A stretch of DNA of 64,000 nucleotides from Cladopsammia gracilis (lineage: Eukaryota > Cnidaria > Anthozoa > Scleractinia > Dendrophylliidae), in the NCBI GenBank assembly GCA_022457155.1, contig JAJGOT010000016.1, positions 310,001 to 374,000 on the forward strand, given 5' to 3'. The notes under the pieces are model-generated. The model did no database searches, was not told where the DNA came from, and saw only the letters and a list, made by a program, of their open reading frames with translations. The stretch's first letter is position 1. Every line of letters begins with the position of its first letter. Shown piece after piece: positions 21,012 through 31,849 of the stretch. A program made the translations under genes and the position numbers.

Positions 21012-24000
21012 CTGTGTAAGGCGAATAAAATACACCCTCAGGCCCCGGTTGTTCAAAAGGTGCATAGCGCTATCCACCGGATAAATCACTATCCAGTAGA
21101 TAAGTATTAGCAAAACCAATTGTGTTATTCACTGGATAGTGATTTATCCGATGGATAGCGCTATCCACCTTTTGAACAATCGGGGCCTGGACAATATCTA
21201 CACTAATGCGTTCGCTTGTACAGTGCTTCTAAAGAAATAAAGAAAGAACGTTTGCCCAATGGGTAAAAAAACCTGTGTCCATAAGTTTATTGAGCCTGCA
21301 ATAAGGAGGAGGGGTTGTGGGGTCCTCCCCAGGCCACTGACCTTGTTCCGCCACTGGAGAGTTGATTAGTAATTTGAGGAAGCTTCACTAACAAGACTGC
21401 ACAAGTTTAAAAGTGAAAGTTGAATGGTTACGCTTTAGGATTTCAACGACAGACTCAAAAGTTAGAACCACCATGTACAGCATAATAAACAGCACCACAG
21501 GAATGTACTGCTCGGTAGCTTTCATTTGAATGGTCATACTTTAGGATTTCATTCACAGACTCAAGTTAGAACCACCTTGTACGGGCATACTAAACAGTAC
21601 CACAGGAGTGTACTGCTCAGTAGCTTTCATTTGAACTGTCACACTTTAGGAATTTATCCACAGACTTAGTTTACGTTCGTGGTCAAACGTTAAAAGCACC
21701 TTGTACAGCATAATAAACTCGCGGTACCATATAGGGAAGTATTGCTCAGAACCTTACAAATTAATGGTTTATCCGAAAGTGGTCACACATTACAATTTCA
21801 TCCACATCAAATAACTTCAAATGGACCACCGAGCAGCGAGTTTAACAGCTTTGCTTCTGATTTGCTGTGGTATAGCTTCAGATATAGATTTCATTTACGC
21901 TCACTGGAATGTCAGTCTCACCTGTTGTCTTTACCGGGGTGGGCCTGGGTGATTTGCAGTCGAAAGCGTTTGGCAAACAGCATAAAGGCATTCATGGGCC
22001 TCTTGGTGAATTGATGAGTGCTACTCCGTTTTACTGGACTCGGAGAACAGCGAGACTCAAAAAGAAGCTTCGTGCGACGATGGCTGTGCTCTTCTTTATC
22101 CTAGTATTATAAAGTCAATACAAAACAAACTTTGTACAAAAAGGCGAAATACTAGGTGTGGCTGTGGGGGGAGGAGTAATTCCATCTCAAAATTAAAGAC
22201 AATAGTTAAATTTCTCAGTTTCATACTACTTCGGATGTTTAACTCTAAGTGTAAAATGACCACAATAAAAATCATTTCGGTACATCATAGTATACAAGCC
22301 CAAACAGAAACTACGTGGAGCTGTCCGTAAGATTTAGTGCCTTTCAGAGGTGGTGATAAGTTTGAGCCACAAGCAGTTGCCAAAGGGTTGAGACATTTTC
22401 CAAAAAAAGTGTTCATTCCGTATAAAAACGACCGTGTAACACAAATCAAATCAATACAATGTACTACTGACCCCCCTCCCCCTTCCAATGTTGATGACTG
22501 TTAGTTTGAATGGCATTTTTGATCTGGAACAACATTGATAAGGGGGGAGGGGTGCGGACTTGTTGAAAACCATGTTATCCTTGAAATATGCACTAAAGTA
22601 CACAATGTCTCAACTCTTTTTGCAATTGCTTGCAGGTGCACGAAACCAGACTGTGGTAGTTTTTGAATCTTCTGACGATCGAGTACCGTCAATTCAGGAG
22701 CTCTCCCTGGGGCGAATTTCAAAATCGATATAGTTTAAGATCGCATATACGTTTTATTCCCGTGAGGCCATTAAGGTCGACATACACGAGGCGACGAGTA
22801 GCCAAGCACCTCGTGTGTACCTCTTATTTCACTCGTTCTCTTTAACAATATCAGGGCTAGGGACATTGTTCAGCTCTTTTATCTATTGTTTTCTCGAACA
22901 ACAGTGCTGCCGCTTCAGTGAGGTGCTCATCTTTATTTAAAAAAAACACGGTAAATACATCAACTTCGACAAGAAAACAATAGCCTAAGACTCGAGAATT
23001 AATTGCAGAAAAAGAGCGCAACAATGGGCTAGTAGAAGAGCGAGAGTCCCTAAAATTAGTCGTTAAACTCCTTTCTAAAGATTTATACCGCAAATCGAGC
23101 GATGCAGCTTCTCTACCTAAAGAGAATGGAAATGGAAATATTAATGTTCTTGACACGACTTCTACTCCTATTGTAACACCTATCCCCGCTGAGAGCTTGA
23201 CAAGTGCTAAAACTACTGTAATTCTTTGAGACTCGATCATCCAAAATCTGCAGGGCTACAAGTTAGTTAAGGAAACCAACCAATGAGTTGTAGTGAAATC
23301 TTTTAGCGGAGCCTCGACACAAGACATGAAATCTTACATCCAGCCAACGATCGATAATGCTCCAGATAGGATTTGTTTACATATCGAGACAAATGATTTA
23401 AAATCCAAGGCACCGGATGATATTGCAAATGCTATTGTGGATCTTCCCAAAACCATTCAATCTACCTGTTTTCTCCGAGGCGACTTGAGTCGCGGAAACC
23501 CACCGTGTGTGCCCACGGCTTCGTAGCTAAGAACTCAAATTCAAATCGATTTCGTGGTATAATTGTTGAAGTGTAAGTGTCTTATGAAACTTTTGGTACG
23601 TACCTTAGCCATGCTGCTTAGAGTGAGTGCTGCTGTTGACATGGCAGTGAATTCAGACCTGAAAAAAGCAGACCTTATGTTACTCAACTGGAACCTGGTT
23701 TCTGACCACTACACTAAAATAACCTTTACCACACACACCTTTGAGATATGTTAAGAGGTAAGTCTTCACAAGCCTAATGGCTCACAACCGCCGGAGCTTA
23801 ACCCGGTTCTGCAGCATCAAGCGACTAAGCGTATCACTGCTCTAACGTCAAAACTGTAAAACCTCTGATCATATTTGATGCCTGTATCGCACAACTTTGC
23901 CACATCTTTGATCCGCCATGCTTTTAACATGTAAGATTTGCTTAAATCCATATTGTTTGTCTCTGTATTTAACAGGGATAAAAATAGTTCATTTAGGAAA

Positions 24001-26671
24001 CTTCTCGTTCAAATTACACTTACGAGTTTTTGTCGCCAATCCATTGCTTCTTGTTAAAACATCCGACAACATCCCGGTCATACGGCAACAAACAAATGTC
24101 ACCGCGTTGCAGCGGCTGACAACTTATCCCATAGTGCAGTTCGGTAGCGGCAGGATTGAACGAGGCCCAGAATTCTCCGTCTGGTCGCTTAACAGAGAAC
24201 GGGTGATCAGCGGTAATCTCCGCCTTTAGGCTTGTTTGCTCATTGTTAAAGGACTGGAAAGACACAACGAATTCGTCCTGAAAAAGAGAGTAATGACAGT
24301 GTTGTCAAAAGCGAGTTTTTTAAGGACACGATAACCAACAGGGTCTCTCTTTTTAATGGACGGGAAGATGAGAAACCCTGGACGAGGTTGTGCGCAAACT
24401 TATAAAGTAATCAAACAATGATGATCAGTGGCGGATAAAGGGAGGGGTTTGGGGAGATGCACCCCCAAAACCCCCCACCACCCCACCCCTATCCAATTGT
24501 TTTCAAATAAAGAAAGCTTGGATAAGAAGCCCTAGTATACTACACGACACGACACCACACCACACCACACCATATCACATCACACCATATCATACCATAC
24601 CATACCATACCATACTGTACAGAAGTGTCTTTAACTGCAGGTTGCCTGGAAAGGGTTACGGTTGGTTCTCCCTTAGAGAATCACTTGATATTTTTCCCCT
24701 CCAATTGAATCATTTTCTATTTTCTTTCAACAACGTCAACATGTCCAATGGCTATTTCAACATTCAACATGGCTTGATAATACACTGTTCAACATTTATT
24801 GAACAGCCGTTACAACATATGTTGTTGTTTCTATTCCCTTCCCCCTCCTCAATAGTTTTAAAAGGTTGAATGTGTTTTCTAGTCATTCAGCAAATTGCAA
24901 CATCGCTCTATTGTTGCTTGAACCGTGTATCATTCGCATAAGCAAAGGAGCTTAGTCGAATGAATAGTTTTGGCCAAAGGCAGCCAAATCACCGTAATAT
25001 CACCCCTTTAAACAAATAAGCAACATACACTGTATTCATTAATCCTCTCGAAATCAACCACCCGAAGCCCATCTTGAAACAAATCCTCGGAGATTTCCTC
25101 CATCTCAATGTCGTCAATTGTTCTCCAGGTCCACTCGTCTTCATCCGGGAACTTAACTCTGGTTCCCGCCATAAAACAGCGCCACTTCGCCGCTGGCACA
25201 CCTTGTAGCAGTGTCTGCGTCGGAGAATCTGGGGTGGTTTGTGAGACGTATCGCCATTCACTCGGCTGTAAATCCTGTACAAAGAACGAAATACAGCGGA
25301 ACACGGTTAATACGACCAAGGCAAAGTAAAGGCGCAAATGGCCGCGCAAATGAGCCACGGGTTGCCCACTCAGCCAGAGCTTAACACAGCTTTCATAGCA
25401 CGAAGCAACTAGGAGGAATATTGCTACTCCCTCCTGGATGGGATGCCAGTCCATCTTAGGGTTATTCCCAGCATTTTGTCGCCGGTGCCCAATTATACAC
25501 CTGGGTGGAGAGAGACAATGTGGAGTAAGGTTTCTTGTTACTCGTATAAATGCGATGGTTGCATATGACGCGAGAGTTTGGACCGGGATTGCTAAAATTA
25601 GAGGAGGAAGCTAAGTATTTACTCTGTTTACAGACATATTTTTTATGATAGTGGGAAGAGTGTTAGAAACACTACCACGAAGTCATTTCCACAATCTCAA
25701 AGAAAATAAAAGTTCTGTGAACACTCAGATAATTAGCCTTTTACTATTCCTTGCAAACTCCACTTCGAAAAATAAACAGAAAACACTGAGAATAAGAAGT
25801 TCTTTAGTATATACCAAACCAGTGGATAGTCATCTGAAAAGCAGTTTCCGTATTTCTGGCAAATGGAGAAATACTCGCGAGAGAAATCCTAAACAAAACC
25901 TGGAGTTCTCAAACTCATTTACAATAGACCCTATTCACAAATGGCGGCGGATTTATTTTTTTTATATATTCGTGCTAATCAGCCCAACTAGCCTTACCCT
26001 GGGTGCCAGAGGTTTTTCTTGCGCGGTTTCCGGAATTCTTTCAAATTTTGCACATGCTAACGAGGCTAGTTTGGCTGATTAGCATGAATATAAAAGAATA
26101 ATAAATCGGCCGCCATTTGTGAATAGGGCCCTTAAAAGCATAAGCGTGATGGTGGTTTGCTGGAACGGCCCGATCTTAATTGGCATAGATTTTGGCAATT
26201 TTATTCCTCCGTTTTTTTTTTTTTTTTTTGCGTATTTAATGACCAGTTTGAAAGGCTATATCAAAAGAGTGTTTCATCCTGCAGGTATTCAAACACCTTG
26301 AAGTCAGCCGTTATAAAAACTCGGCTCTGCCTCGTTTATTCAAACCACTTCTCCGTGTTTTGGACCCGTGATGAAACACTCCTCCTCGTGTTCAATATAT
26401 TTCGTGAATAATATTATTCAGTGGCAAGATAATTACTACAGTCTTTATATCACCTCACACGCTTATCACGTACCATTTTCTTTGGATCAACTAACTGAGG
26501 AGGTGGACTATCACCCTCACTGCACCTAACATCGATCGCGACGTTCTCACCGTTGACTTCTTGCACCAGTGGGCTCTGGGGACTAGTCGCAATCAGAGCG
26601 AACTCTGTGAGCAAGTTCACTTCGGGGCACAAGTTTAGAGCTGGAGGAATGGTGCGATATTTAGACTCCAT
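20870..26671 (-). CDS. HBP1: HBP1, HMG-box transcription factor 1 (partial gene model)
   Basis: HBP1 is a nuclear repressor of cell-cycle and Wnt target genes. It pairs an AXH domain (protein and RNA contacts) with a C-terminal HMG box that bends DNA. Exons found on the minus strand: 26685-26474, 25274-25029, 24277-24024, about 22702-22620, 22100-21922 and 21011-20870. The first carries LLTEFALIATSPQSPLVQ, which matches the conserved N-terminal motif of HBP1. The second and third carry the AXH domain (KWRCFMAGTRVKF; DHPFSVKRPDGEFWASFNP). The last two carry the HMG box (KRPMNAFMLFAKRF; ISVILGDKWKAMKQ; NPDCWKRKRN). Phases join cleanly for exons 1-2, 2-3 and 5-6. Exon 4 has weak splice sites. 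The final exon with the stop codon was not identified. The N-terminus before the conserved motif is short (about 20 residues against roughly 100 in vertebrates). Confidence 0.85.
21039..21189. mobile_element. Palindromic MITE (GGCCCCGGTTGTTCAAAAGG family)
   Basis: Near-perfect inverted repeat: CAGGCCCCGGTTGTTCAAAA at the left, TTTTGAACAATCGGGGCCTG at the right, with GGATAGCGCTATCC and CACTATCCAGT words inside. It lies in the HBP1 intron just upstream of the last listed exon. Confidence 0.8.
21400..21800 (+). repeat. 106-bp-type satellite, about 3-4 units
   Basis: Tandem units with AGAACCACCTTGTACAGCAT, AATAAACAGCACCACAGG, GTACTGCTCAGTAGC and TTTGAATGGTCACACTTTAG. It sits in an HBP1 intron. 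Sister arrays are at 39725, 47495 and 52570. Confidence 0.8.
21922..22100 (-). CDS. HBP1: HBP1 exon, first half of HMG box
   Basis: Acceptor ATACTAG at 22101, donor GTGAGA below 21922. It reads a basic linker (KEEHSHRRTKLLFESRC) followed by FTKRPMNAFMLFAKRF and ITQAHPGKDN. The split codon (AG) fits the next exon. Confidence 0.88.
22620..22702 (-). CDS. HBP1: HBP1 exon, end of AXH domain (tentative)
   Basis: With an acceptor at GGGAG|A (22702), the frame continues from the upstream exon (TC+A, Ser) and reads LDRQKIQKLPQSGFVHLQ then AIAKR. This aligns loosely with the AXH end MDSSAVYVLSSMARQRR of vertebrate HBP1. The donor is uncertain (GTTGAG is a phase-compatible option) and the pyrimidine tract is weak. 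Confidence 0.45.
22990..23530 (+). pseudogene. LINE ORF1 with SGNH/esterase-like domain, broken
   Basis: The plus-strand frame reads LVEERESLKLVVKLLSKDL, later AKTTVIL*DSIIQNLQGYKL, then *VVVKSFSGASTQDMKSYI and CLHIETNDLKSKAP. This is the SGNH-hydrolase-like region found in ORF1 of some cnidarian and vertebrate LINEs. The GDS block has its Gly codon replaced by TGA, a second stop follows TNQ, and GTND has become ETND. Similarity ends near 23470. It lies antisense inside an HBP1 intron. Confidence 0.65.
24024..24277 (-). CDS. HBP1: HBP1 exon, AXH domain, second part
   Basis: Strong acceptor CTCTTTTTCAG at 24278 and donor GTAAGT below 24024. It reads DEFVVSFQSFNNEQTS, then ITADHPFSVKRPDGEFWASF and LHYGISCQPLQRGDICLLPY. 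These match the DHPFYVKNKGWSSF and HGIPC..I..GDVCLPP core of the HBP1 AXH domain. It starts in phase 0 and ends with two bases of a Ser codon. Confidence 0.9.
24530..24622 (+). repeat. Low-complexity CACAC/CATAC pentamer tract
   Basis: Runs of ACACC, then CATAC or CATATC pentamers, about 80 bases, in an HBP1 intron. Confidence 0.85.
25029..25274 (-). CDS. HBP1: HBP1 exon, AXH domain, first part
   Basis: Acceptor CTTTGTACAG at 25275, donor GTATGT below 25029, 82 whole codons. It reads DLQPSEWRYVSQTTPDSP, then AAKWRCFMAGTRVKFPDED and ISEDLFQDGLRVVDFE. This is the W.CFLKGTRL.F start of the HBP1 AXH domain. Confidence 0.9.
25929..26128. mobile_element. Palindromic MITE (CCCTATTCACAAATGGCGGC)
   Basis: Terminal inverted repeats CCCTATTCACAAATGGCGGC and GCCGCCATTTGTGAATAGGG. 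A second inner pair is TGCTAATCAGCCCAACTAG and CTAGTTTGGCTGATTAGCA. Lies in HBP1 intron 1. Confidence 0.85.
26128..26412 (+). repeat. Foldback element, copy 3
   Basis: Shares GCATAAGCG..GATGGTGG, GTATTTAATGACCAGTTT, GTTTCATCCTGCAGG and GATGAAACACTCCTCCTCG with the 8852-9230 copy, including a poly-T in place of the internal tract. In HBP1 intron 1. Confidence 0.65.
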
Positions 26672-26685
26672 GCCTCTCGGTTTTT
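26474..26685 (-). CDS. HBP1: HBP1 exon with conserved N-terminal motif and likely start
   Basis: Acceptor TCTTAATGCAG at 26686, donor GTACGT below 26474. The first ATG (26671) gives 66 codons to the donor: MESKYRTIPP, then NLLTEFALIATSPQSPLVQ and SPPPQLVDPKKM. LLTEFALIATSPQSPLVQ matches WLTELANIATSPQSPLMQ of vertebrate HBP1. The start is inferred, as a coding exon further upstream cannot be excluded. Confidence 0.85.
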
Positions 26686-26717
26686 CTGCATTAAGAAAAA
26701 ATAGAATTTGACACCGT

Positions 26718-26936
26718 TAACCCTTTCAATTACAGTGTCAATTATGAAGACATGTTATGTAGTTCTAGTTCTTTTTAACTTTTAGTCTGTGGACGAAATC
26801 CTATGGTGTGGCCATTTAAATGAAACCTCTTCGGCAGTACTTTTGCATGGCACCATTTGTTTTTCAATATTTTACAAAATCAAATTTGGAATTTTTCTTG
26901 AATTTTGATTTGTGGCACTTCTGGGAGTGAAAGGCA
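26718..26936 (-). repeat. 88-bp-type satellite element, single unit
   Basis: Minus-oriented copy of the 8380/9718 family, with the same terminal blocks (AACCCTTTCAATTACAG; CTTCTGGGAGTGAAAGG). It is immediately upstream of the first HBP1 exon found. Confidence 0.75.
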
Positions 26937-27417
26937 TAACAAGCTGATTATTTTAATCCTCTTTTTTTCTTACTCCACATGACAAACGAGTCAGATGCCT
27001 AATCCATCAGTTTAGACTAAATGCCTGAGAAGACAAAAACACACAAACAGGAATTTCTGCACAAACTAAATATATATGTAGATATTTTGCTAATTGATCA
27101 AATTTACACCAAATAGAACTTTCATTATCCGATCCGAAATTTTGTTAAAATAAAAAGTATTTGTTTCAAACTCTGGCAACATTTTTTTCATGCACAGACA
27201 GGATGCGTTTGGGACAAGTTTCGACTCGGTTCGGTCCCGGCTAATCACACCTTCATGTTTTCCTTACTATGGCCAGGAGCTTGCTTCTAGCTTGCTTTAT
27301 TATCTTAAAATACAAAGAAAAATCGCCGATAATGATAAAAGCAAAATATATTAACTAAACAAACACATTAACGGATAAAAAGTCAAAATTCCACAAGAAT
27401 GGGCATTTTGATTTAAT

Positions 27418-27582
27418 TCTTGACCGCCTCTGATGAAATCAAACTTGATGAAATGTAATCCACTTATCCTTGCAATCCTGCACTTTATCTCTAAACTGCT
27501 GGTTCTGTTTTGCTCTAAGGAATATTTTGTTTCAACTAAGTTGTTTATTTGGAGGCATTTGGCGATAAAACACTGAAACTGA
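27418..27582 (-). repeat. Coding-like dispersed block, copy 2 of 3
   Basis: Second copy of the 6530-6672 block. The minus strand reads FIAKCLQINNLVETKYSLEQN within a 135-residue frame (27351-27758) that begins beyond the shared part. Same orientation as the other two. Confidence 0.5.
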
Positions 27583-27759
27583 AAGTAACCGAAATGTATT
27601 TCGGCGGGACTGTCCCCATAAAGGGGGTTCTTTCTGTGTGCACCGGAGCACAGATGACGAAAAACAAAAGGAACAATGAACGACAATAATACAAATGCAA
27701 AACAAGACCAAAAATTCAATACCTCACAAACAATAGAAGACAATGAGTACCGGTACACG

Positions 27760-28085
27760 CAGAAAAACCCATAAAAGGAGATATACTAATATAAAATGAT
27801 AGTTAACAGGACTCACATGCAATGACATGTCAAAGATTTCAGATCATATCGTATTAAATTGTTTGTTTAACGGAAAGCGTTTTCTGCTACAAAAAGGAAA
27901 GGCTATAAAAGCTTAATGTTATATATGCTGCGATTCGATGATAGTCTTATTTAATATATAATCAGAACATTTTCACCGTTAAAAGGTACTAGTTTCTATA
28001 AAAATAAAGTCCGCGTGCTTGGAAAGTGGTGATTAGACCAGTAGTTACAAGCCTCATCTAAACTCTACGTGAAATGACGAAATTA
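27760..28085. other. Intergenic, nothing recognised
   Basis: AT-rich, no exon or element ends seen. Confidence 0.5.
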
Positions 28086-28089
28086 TCCT

Positions 28090-28190
28090 CGATTAATGGA
28101 ATTACGACTAAAGCCTGATTAAGGAGTTACGAAGGCTCATGACCTTCGTGTTACTGGTGCAACGTCCTACCACACTATGCTACCGGTCAA
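28090..28190 (-). repeat. tRNA-like SINE fragment (weak)
   Basis: The minus strand has GGTAGCATAGTGTGGTAGGACG, an A-box-like run, then GGTCATGAGCC at B-box distance. Strongly degenerate. Confidence 0.25.
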
Positions 28191-28279
28191 TTGTGAATTT
28201 GGAGTGTGGAGATGAAAATAAATTCATATGAACTGTAGTGGAAAGAATTAAAGAGAACTTGAAAAGAAGTTGCAATTCT

Positions 28280-28335
28280 AGCGCCTGAAAATAAACAAAC
28301 AACAACAAAAACAACAACAACAACAACAACAACAA
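28280..28335. repeat. (CAA)n tract, probable SINE tail
   Basis: Repeated CAA on the plus strand directly at the 3' side of the minus-strand tRNA-like sequence that follows. On that strand the tail is (TTG)n. Confidence 0.8.
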
Positions 28336-28339
28336 TTCA

Positions 28340-28411
28340 GGCCCCGGCAGGATTCGAACCCATAACCTTTGCGATTCCGATACAAACGCTCTGCCACTTA
28401 GTTACAAGGCC
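28340..28411 (-). repeat. tRNA-derived retroposon (72-nt tRNA-like head)
   Basis: The minus strand is 72 nt with a full acceptor stem (GGCCUUG with CGGGGCC, two G-U pairs), an A-box-like TAACTAAGTGGCAGAGCG and B-box GGTTCGAATCC. The anticodon arm has UUUGU and GCAAA, but a 9-nt loop, and the T stem has one mismatch. With the (TTG)n tail it is best read as a SINE or retro-pseudogene, though a divergent tRNA is not fully excluded. Confidence 0.6.
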
Positions 28412-28639
28412 ACAAGGGAGCTTAGGCAAATCCGAAAACGTTTTTACCCTTTCTATGCCTGCTAAGAATTGCGAAGTTCAATAATGAAGAGTAAGACACT
28501 CAAAAAGTCGAGTTTGTCAAATGCATCACGCTATACGCTTTGCGCTGGCGTAGGAACCCCTATTGAAAAACCCTATCTTCTTTGTTACTACGTATCACTG
28601 CCTACTGCCTACTGCCTACTACTGTGTGATCATACGTTT

Positions 28640-30570
28640 GGTTACTGACACAACACTTAATTAAAGACTTGAAATTAAGATCAACCGTTTCTTGCTTCTA
28701 AGAGCAGTGGGTTTAATCGCACTTACATGTAGGCCTTCGATATTAAGCACACTGACGACCCGGATTGACGTTAGGTGATTAAGAGATCTTTTCCGGCAAA
28801 CAGTCCTTGCATTTTTTGAAAGAAGAATGAAACGATACAAACTTTATAGATTCGGCCTTATTTTCAGTGGAATACAACCTTGATCAATAGCGGTAAGGAT
28901 TGAAACCTTAAGCAGATACCGGGGTCCTGATTATGCTCATTAATATTTAGTAAATAGGGGGTTTAATAAGCACTCATTGTTTTTATGTGGTCCTGTTTGT
29001 CTTTACATTGTTTCCAAGTGGGGATTTTAGAATGTATTTCTCAAATTTCCACTTAGGGACTATTTGGGAGATAACCTTTCTGGGGGATAGAAAATATCAC
29101 GGTTGGCCGGATTAACGATACAGAAATCCAGTTCTTTTAGACTAAGACAACAGATGGTCCGCAAAAGTACTTTTATTCAAAACTAGAAAACCTTACCAGC
29201 GTAGGAGCTGTTTCACTTCTTATCCAAAACCAAGCTAAGCATGTGATAGAAGAAAGCCGGCGATGTATAAAAGCTGAAAAAGAGGCATTACCAGGCAGTC
29301 GAGAAATATCTGGCCTGGGCACGTTCATTTTTTTGTGATTTATGAATATGAATAAGATCGATCAGACAATTGCATGACAAATTTAAATTATAAATATATT
29401 AGGGTACATGAAAGAAAATTTGATATGATGTGTACTGTTGTTGCAGATACTGCGCCTTTCATAATAAAGGTGTTCGTTTTAATTTACGCTGCCGTCAATC
29501 ATAATTATGGCGACAAACATTGGACTCCTAGAGCGCTTTCCTTTTGTATGGAAAATCCGGTTGTTCCGGTGTGAAATCAAATGGAACAGACTTTTACACT
29601 GGAAATTTTTCGGAAAAAAAGGAATACGTTCATAGGTAGTCCCCTTTTCTCGTTTTTGCCGAAATGATCGGAAAATCCTGTGCTATCTGCTGCGTCCCAC
29701 TAGTGCCATGCTCCTTGATGAATTAAAGGCCGCGTTTGTTATTGTAAATCATTAGTACCCAATCTCCTCAAGAAAGAAACTGAAGCAACACCTTGCAAAA
29801 GGAACACGCTCTTCCCACTGTCTTACCATTCCGTTTTGATTGAGGACAATTTGTCCTGTTCCTTTTAACAGGAAATTCTACCCGGTTTTTCCATTCAAAT
29901 GGAAAGCGCCCCTGGAAACAGAAAATGACAAAAAAAAAAAAAATCCACCAATCACAACCCACTTGACCATTCCACTTAAAGTATCGCTATTTCCTGAGAC
30001 GTCCGTTAAGATATTTGCGGCAGTGACAAACGAAATTGTTGTTTTCAACTTTAGAGTTCGTGTGTCATTGGCAAACGCAGTAATGTCCGTGTTACTGAGA
30101 ACATGAAACGTAGACATTGAAGATCGCAGCATGTGGTAAGACCGCCATGTTTGCAAACCTGAATACAAGGAGTTATAAAAGTGATTTCACCGCAACTACA
30201 TGTGCGTGGCTACAGTTTTCATTTCGAAACTCTTTGAAAGTCGCTCTAATGTTACAGATTGACATCTGAAATTTAAACAAAAACCGCGAAATATCCATTT
30301 GAAATTTGCGAAACACGCTGATTCAAGCTAACGCTTGCATAATCCACAGAAACGACTTAAAATACTTAATAACCTGTTTTATCTTACTTTGTTTTTAATA
30401 AATTTCACACACTTGTTCGAGTTCCTGAACTCAAATAACAGTTTGAGCAGAACGTAACCACTATGAGTGTCTCATACAAGCAAAAAATTTACTTTGAGAA
30501 AACAGCGCTTAGGAAAAAAATATCGCGCTTCATAAACAAACTTCCGGTCAAAACGTTATATGCAATCATT
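28640..30570. other. Intergenic, no supported gene
   Basis: AT-rich with short shadows only. A CCACTTGACCATTCC stretch at 29950 and the frames at 29768-30168 show no family features. Confidence 0.45.
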
Positions 30571-30576
30571 TCTCCG

Positions 30577-30921
30577 TCAATTTTCACTCTTTTGCAATAT
30601 TTTTTTTTTTTGACGAAAGATCATTCTGAAACCTTTATTTTGAACCACAAAAACAAATTTCATATGGTCGATGTGAAGGTACTCTTGTAACTTTAAACAA
30701 TGCCCGACATTACGCCGAATCAGCGCTTCAAAATGGCAAAACGGATACTTGATCACAAAATCGATTGTCATACCTTCAGTATTGCCAGTCTCCATCTTGA
30801 TATCTTCATTGGTGTGGACTTTCTCAGAATGATATTTCAAGCCGTTGGAACTCTTGAATGATTTCGAGCAGTGCGAGCATTTATAAGGCTTGTTCTGTCT
30901 TTCTTTGCGAAAAGGCTGCAT
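30577..30921 (-). CDS. C2H2 zinc-finger exon, gene unknown
   Basis: The minus-strand frame contains one classical finger, YKCSHCSKSFKSSNGLKYH SEKVH: Cys-X2-Cys-X12-His-X4-His with the usual KPYKC linker before it. C2H2 fingers bind DNA, or sometimes RNA or protein. A plausible acceptor (CTCTGCCAATGCAG) ends at about 30918, so this may be an internal or last exon rather than a start. The frame then runs through acidic and hydrophobic sequence (IKMETGNTEGMTIDFVIKYP) to a stop at 30577. The part past the finger may be intron read-through. No companion exon was found, and the host gene cannot be named from one finger. Confidence 0.5.
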   Translation of the reverse strand: MQPFRKERQNKPYKCSHCSKSFKSSNGLKYHSEKVHTNEDIKMETGNTEGMTIDFVIKYPFCHFEALIRRNVGHCLKLQEYLHIDHMKFVFVVQNKGFRMIFRQKKKILQKSEN

Positions 30922-31009
30922 TGGCAGAGGAAGTTGGGCGGAACAGGCCTTATTCCTAAAAATTAAATCAATAAAAATACTTACTAAGAATAATAGACTA
31001 TATATAGTC

Positions 31010-31245
31010 TACAGTGGAACGTTTACTTTGGGCCACCTGCAGAACGCTCATTTAAAGTTAGAGCGATGTTGTACAGCATAGTAATAAACAAGTGTATATT
31101 GCTCAACAGTTTTCGTTTGAATGTCATATTTAAGGGTTTCATACCGAAACTCAAAAGTAAAATCCACTTTAAAAGCGTAACCAAGCATATAACGTGAAAC
31201 ATTTTAGGATTTCGTCCACAGACTCACGAGTTAGAACCACTCTCA
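31010..31245 (+). repeat. Diverged 106-bp-type satellite units
   Basis: Recognisable words TTGTACAGCATAGTAATAAAC, GCTCAACAGTTTTCGTTTGA and GATTTCGTCCACAGACTCA, with extensive decay. Confidence 0.5.
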
Positions 31246-31338
31246 GGAGCCAGTGACGGGGGCCGGATCGTTGTACCTTTCAGGAATTGAAATTAGTGGT
31301 TTGGTACCAAAAGGTATTTGAATCGAAAATAACCACAG

Positions 31339-31845
31339 TTAAGCCCCATTTACACTGCAGACAATTTTAGGCACGGCTAGGATAAAAGTGGTAAGCGTAC
31401 CCCAAAAAATAGTACTGATTAGTCATTTACACGTCCTTTCTTCTGCCATGCTAAACGATGTAAAATTATGTTTTGGTACGGGTAAAAGGCTCAACATCTC
31501 GGCCAGCGTACTCGATTCTTGCTTAGTGCGCATGCTGCTCTCTCAAATCGGTGCTGACCAAAGGCGCGAAGGCTCATTAGAGAAAAGTTGGTTCGGCACG
31601 GCTAATCGTTTACACTGCACACCTTATCCGAGCTGGGCTAGATTTTCAGGATCGCGTACCAATTTTATCCGTGCTCGGACTACCTCTCGACATGGTCCGA
31701 GCACGGGTGAAAGTTTGGTTCGGCACGGATGGGGCAAAGTAGTTTACACGACAAAATCTATCCGTGCCGAACCAATTTTTTTGGTACGCGTACTTTTTTC
31801 ATCCGAGCCGTGCCAAAATTTTTCGGCAGTGTAAATGGGGCTTAA
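31339..31845. mobile_element. TTAA-flanked inverted-repeat element (piggyBac-like, non-autonomous)
   Basis: TTAA at 31339-31342 and 31842-31845 flank inverted ends GCCCCATTTACACTGC and GCAGTGTAAATGGGGC. The similarity continues inward through GGCACGGCT and GCGTACC words. TTAA duplication is characteristic of piggyBac. The 148-residue plus-strand frame inside (31388-31834) spans the repeats and resembles no transposase, so I treat it as chance. Confidence 0.65.
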
Positions 31846-31849
31846 GTGT

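Noticed and set aside
28340..28411. Functional tRNA gene
   Set aside because: The acceptor stem is good, but the 9-nt anticodon loop, T-stem mismatch and adjacent (CAA)n tail indicate a retroposed tRNA-like sequence.
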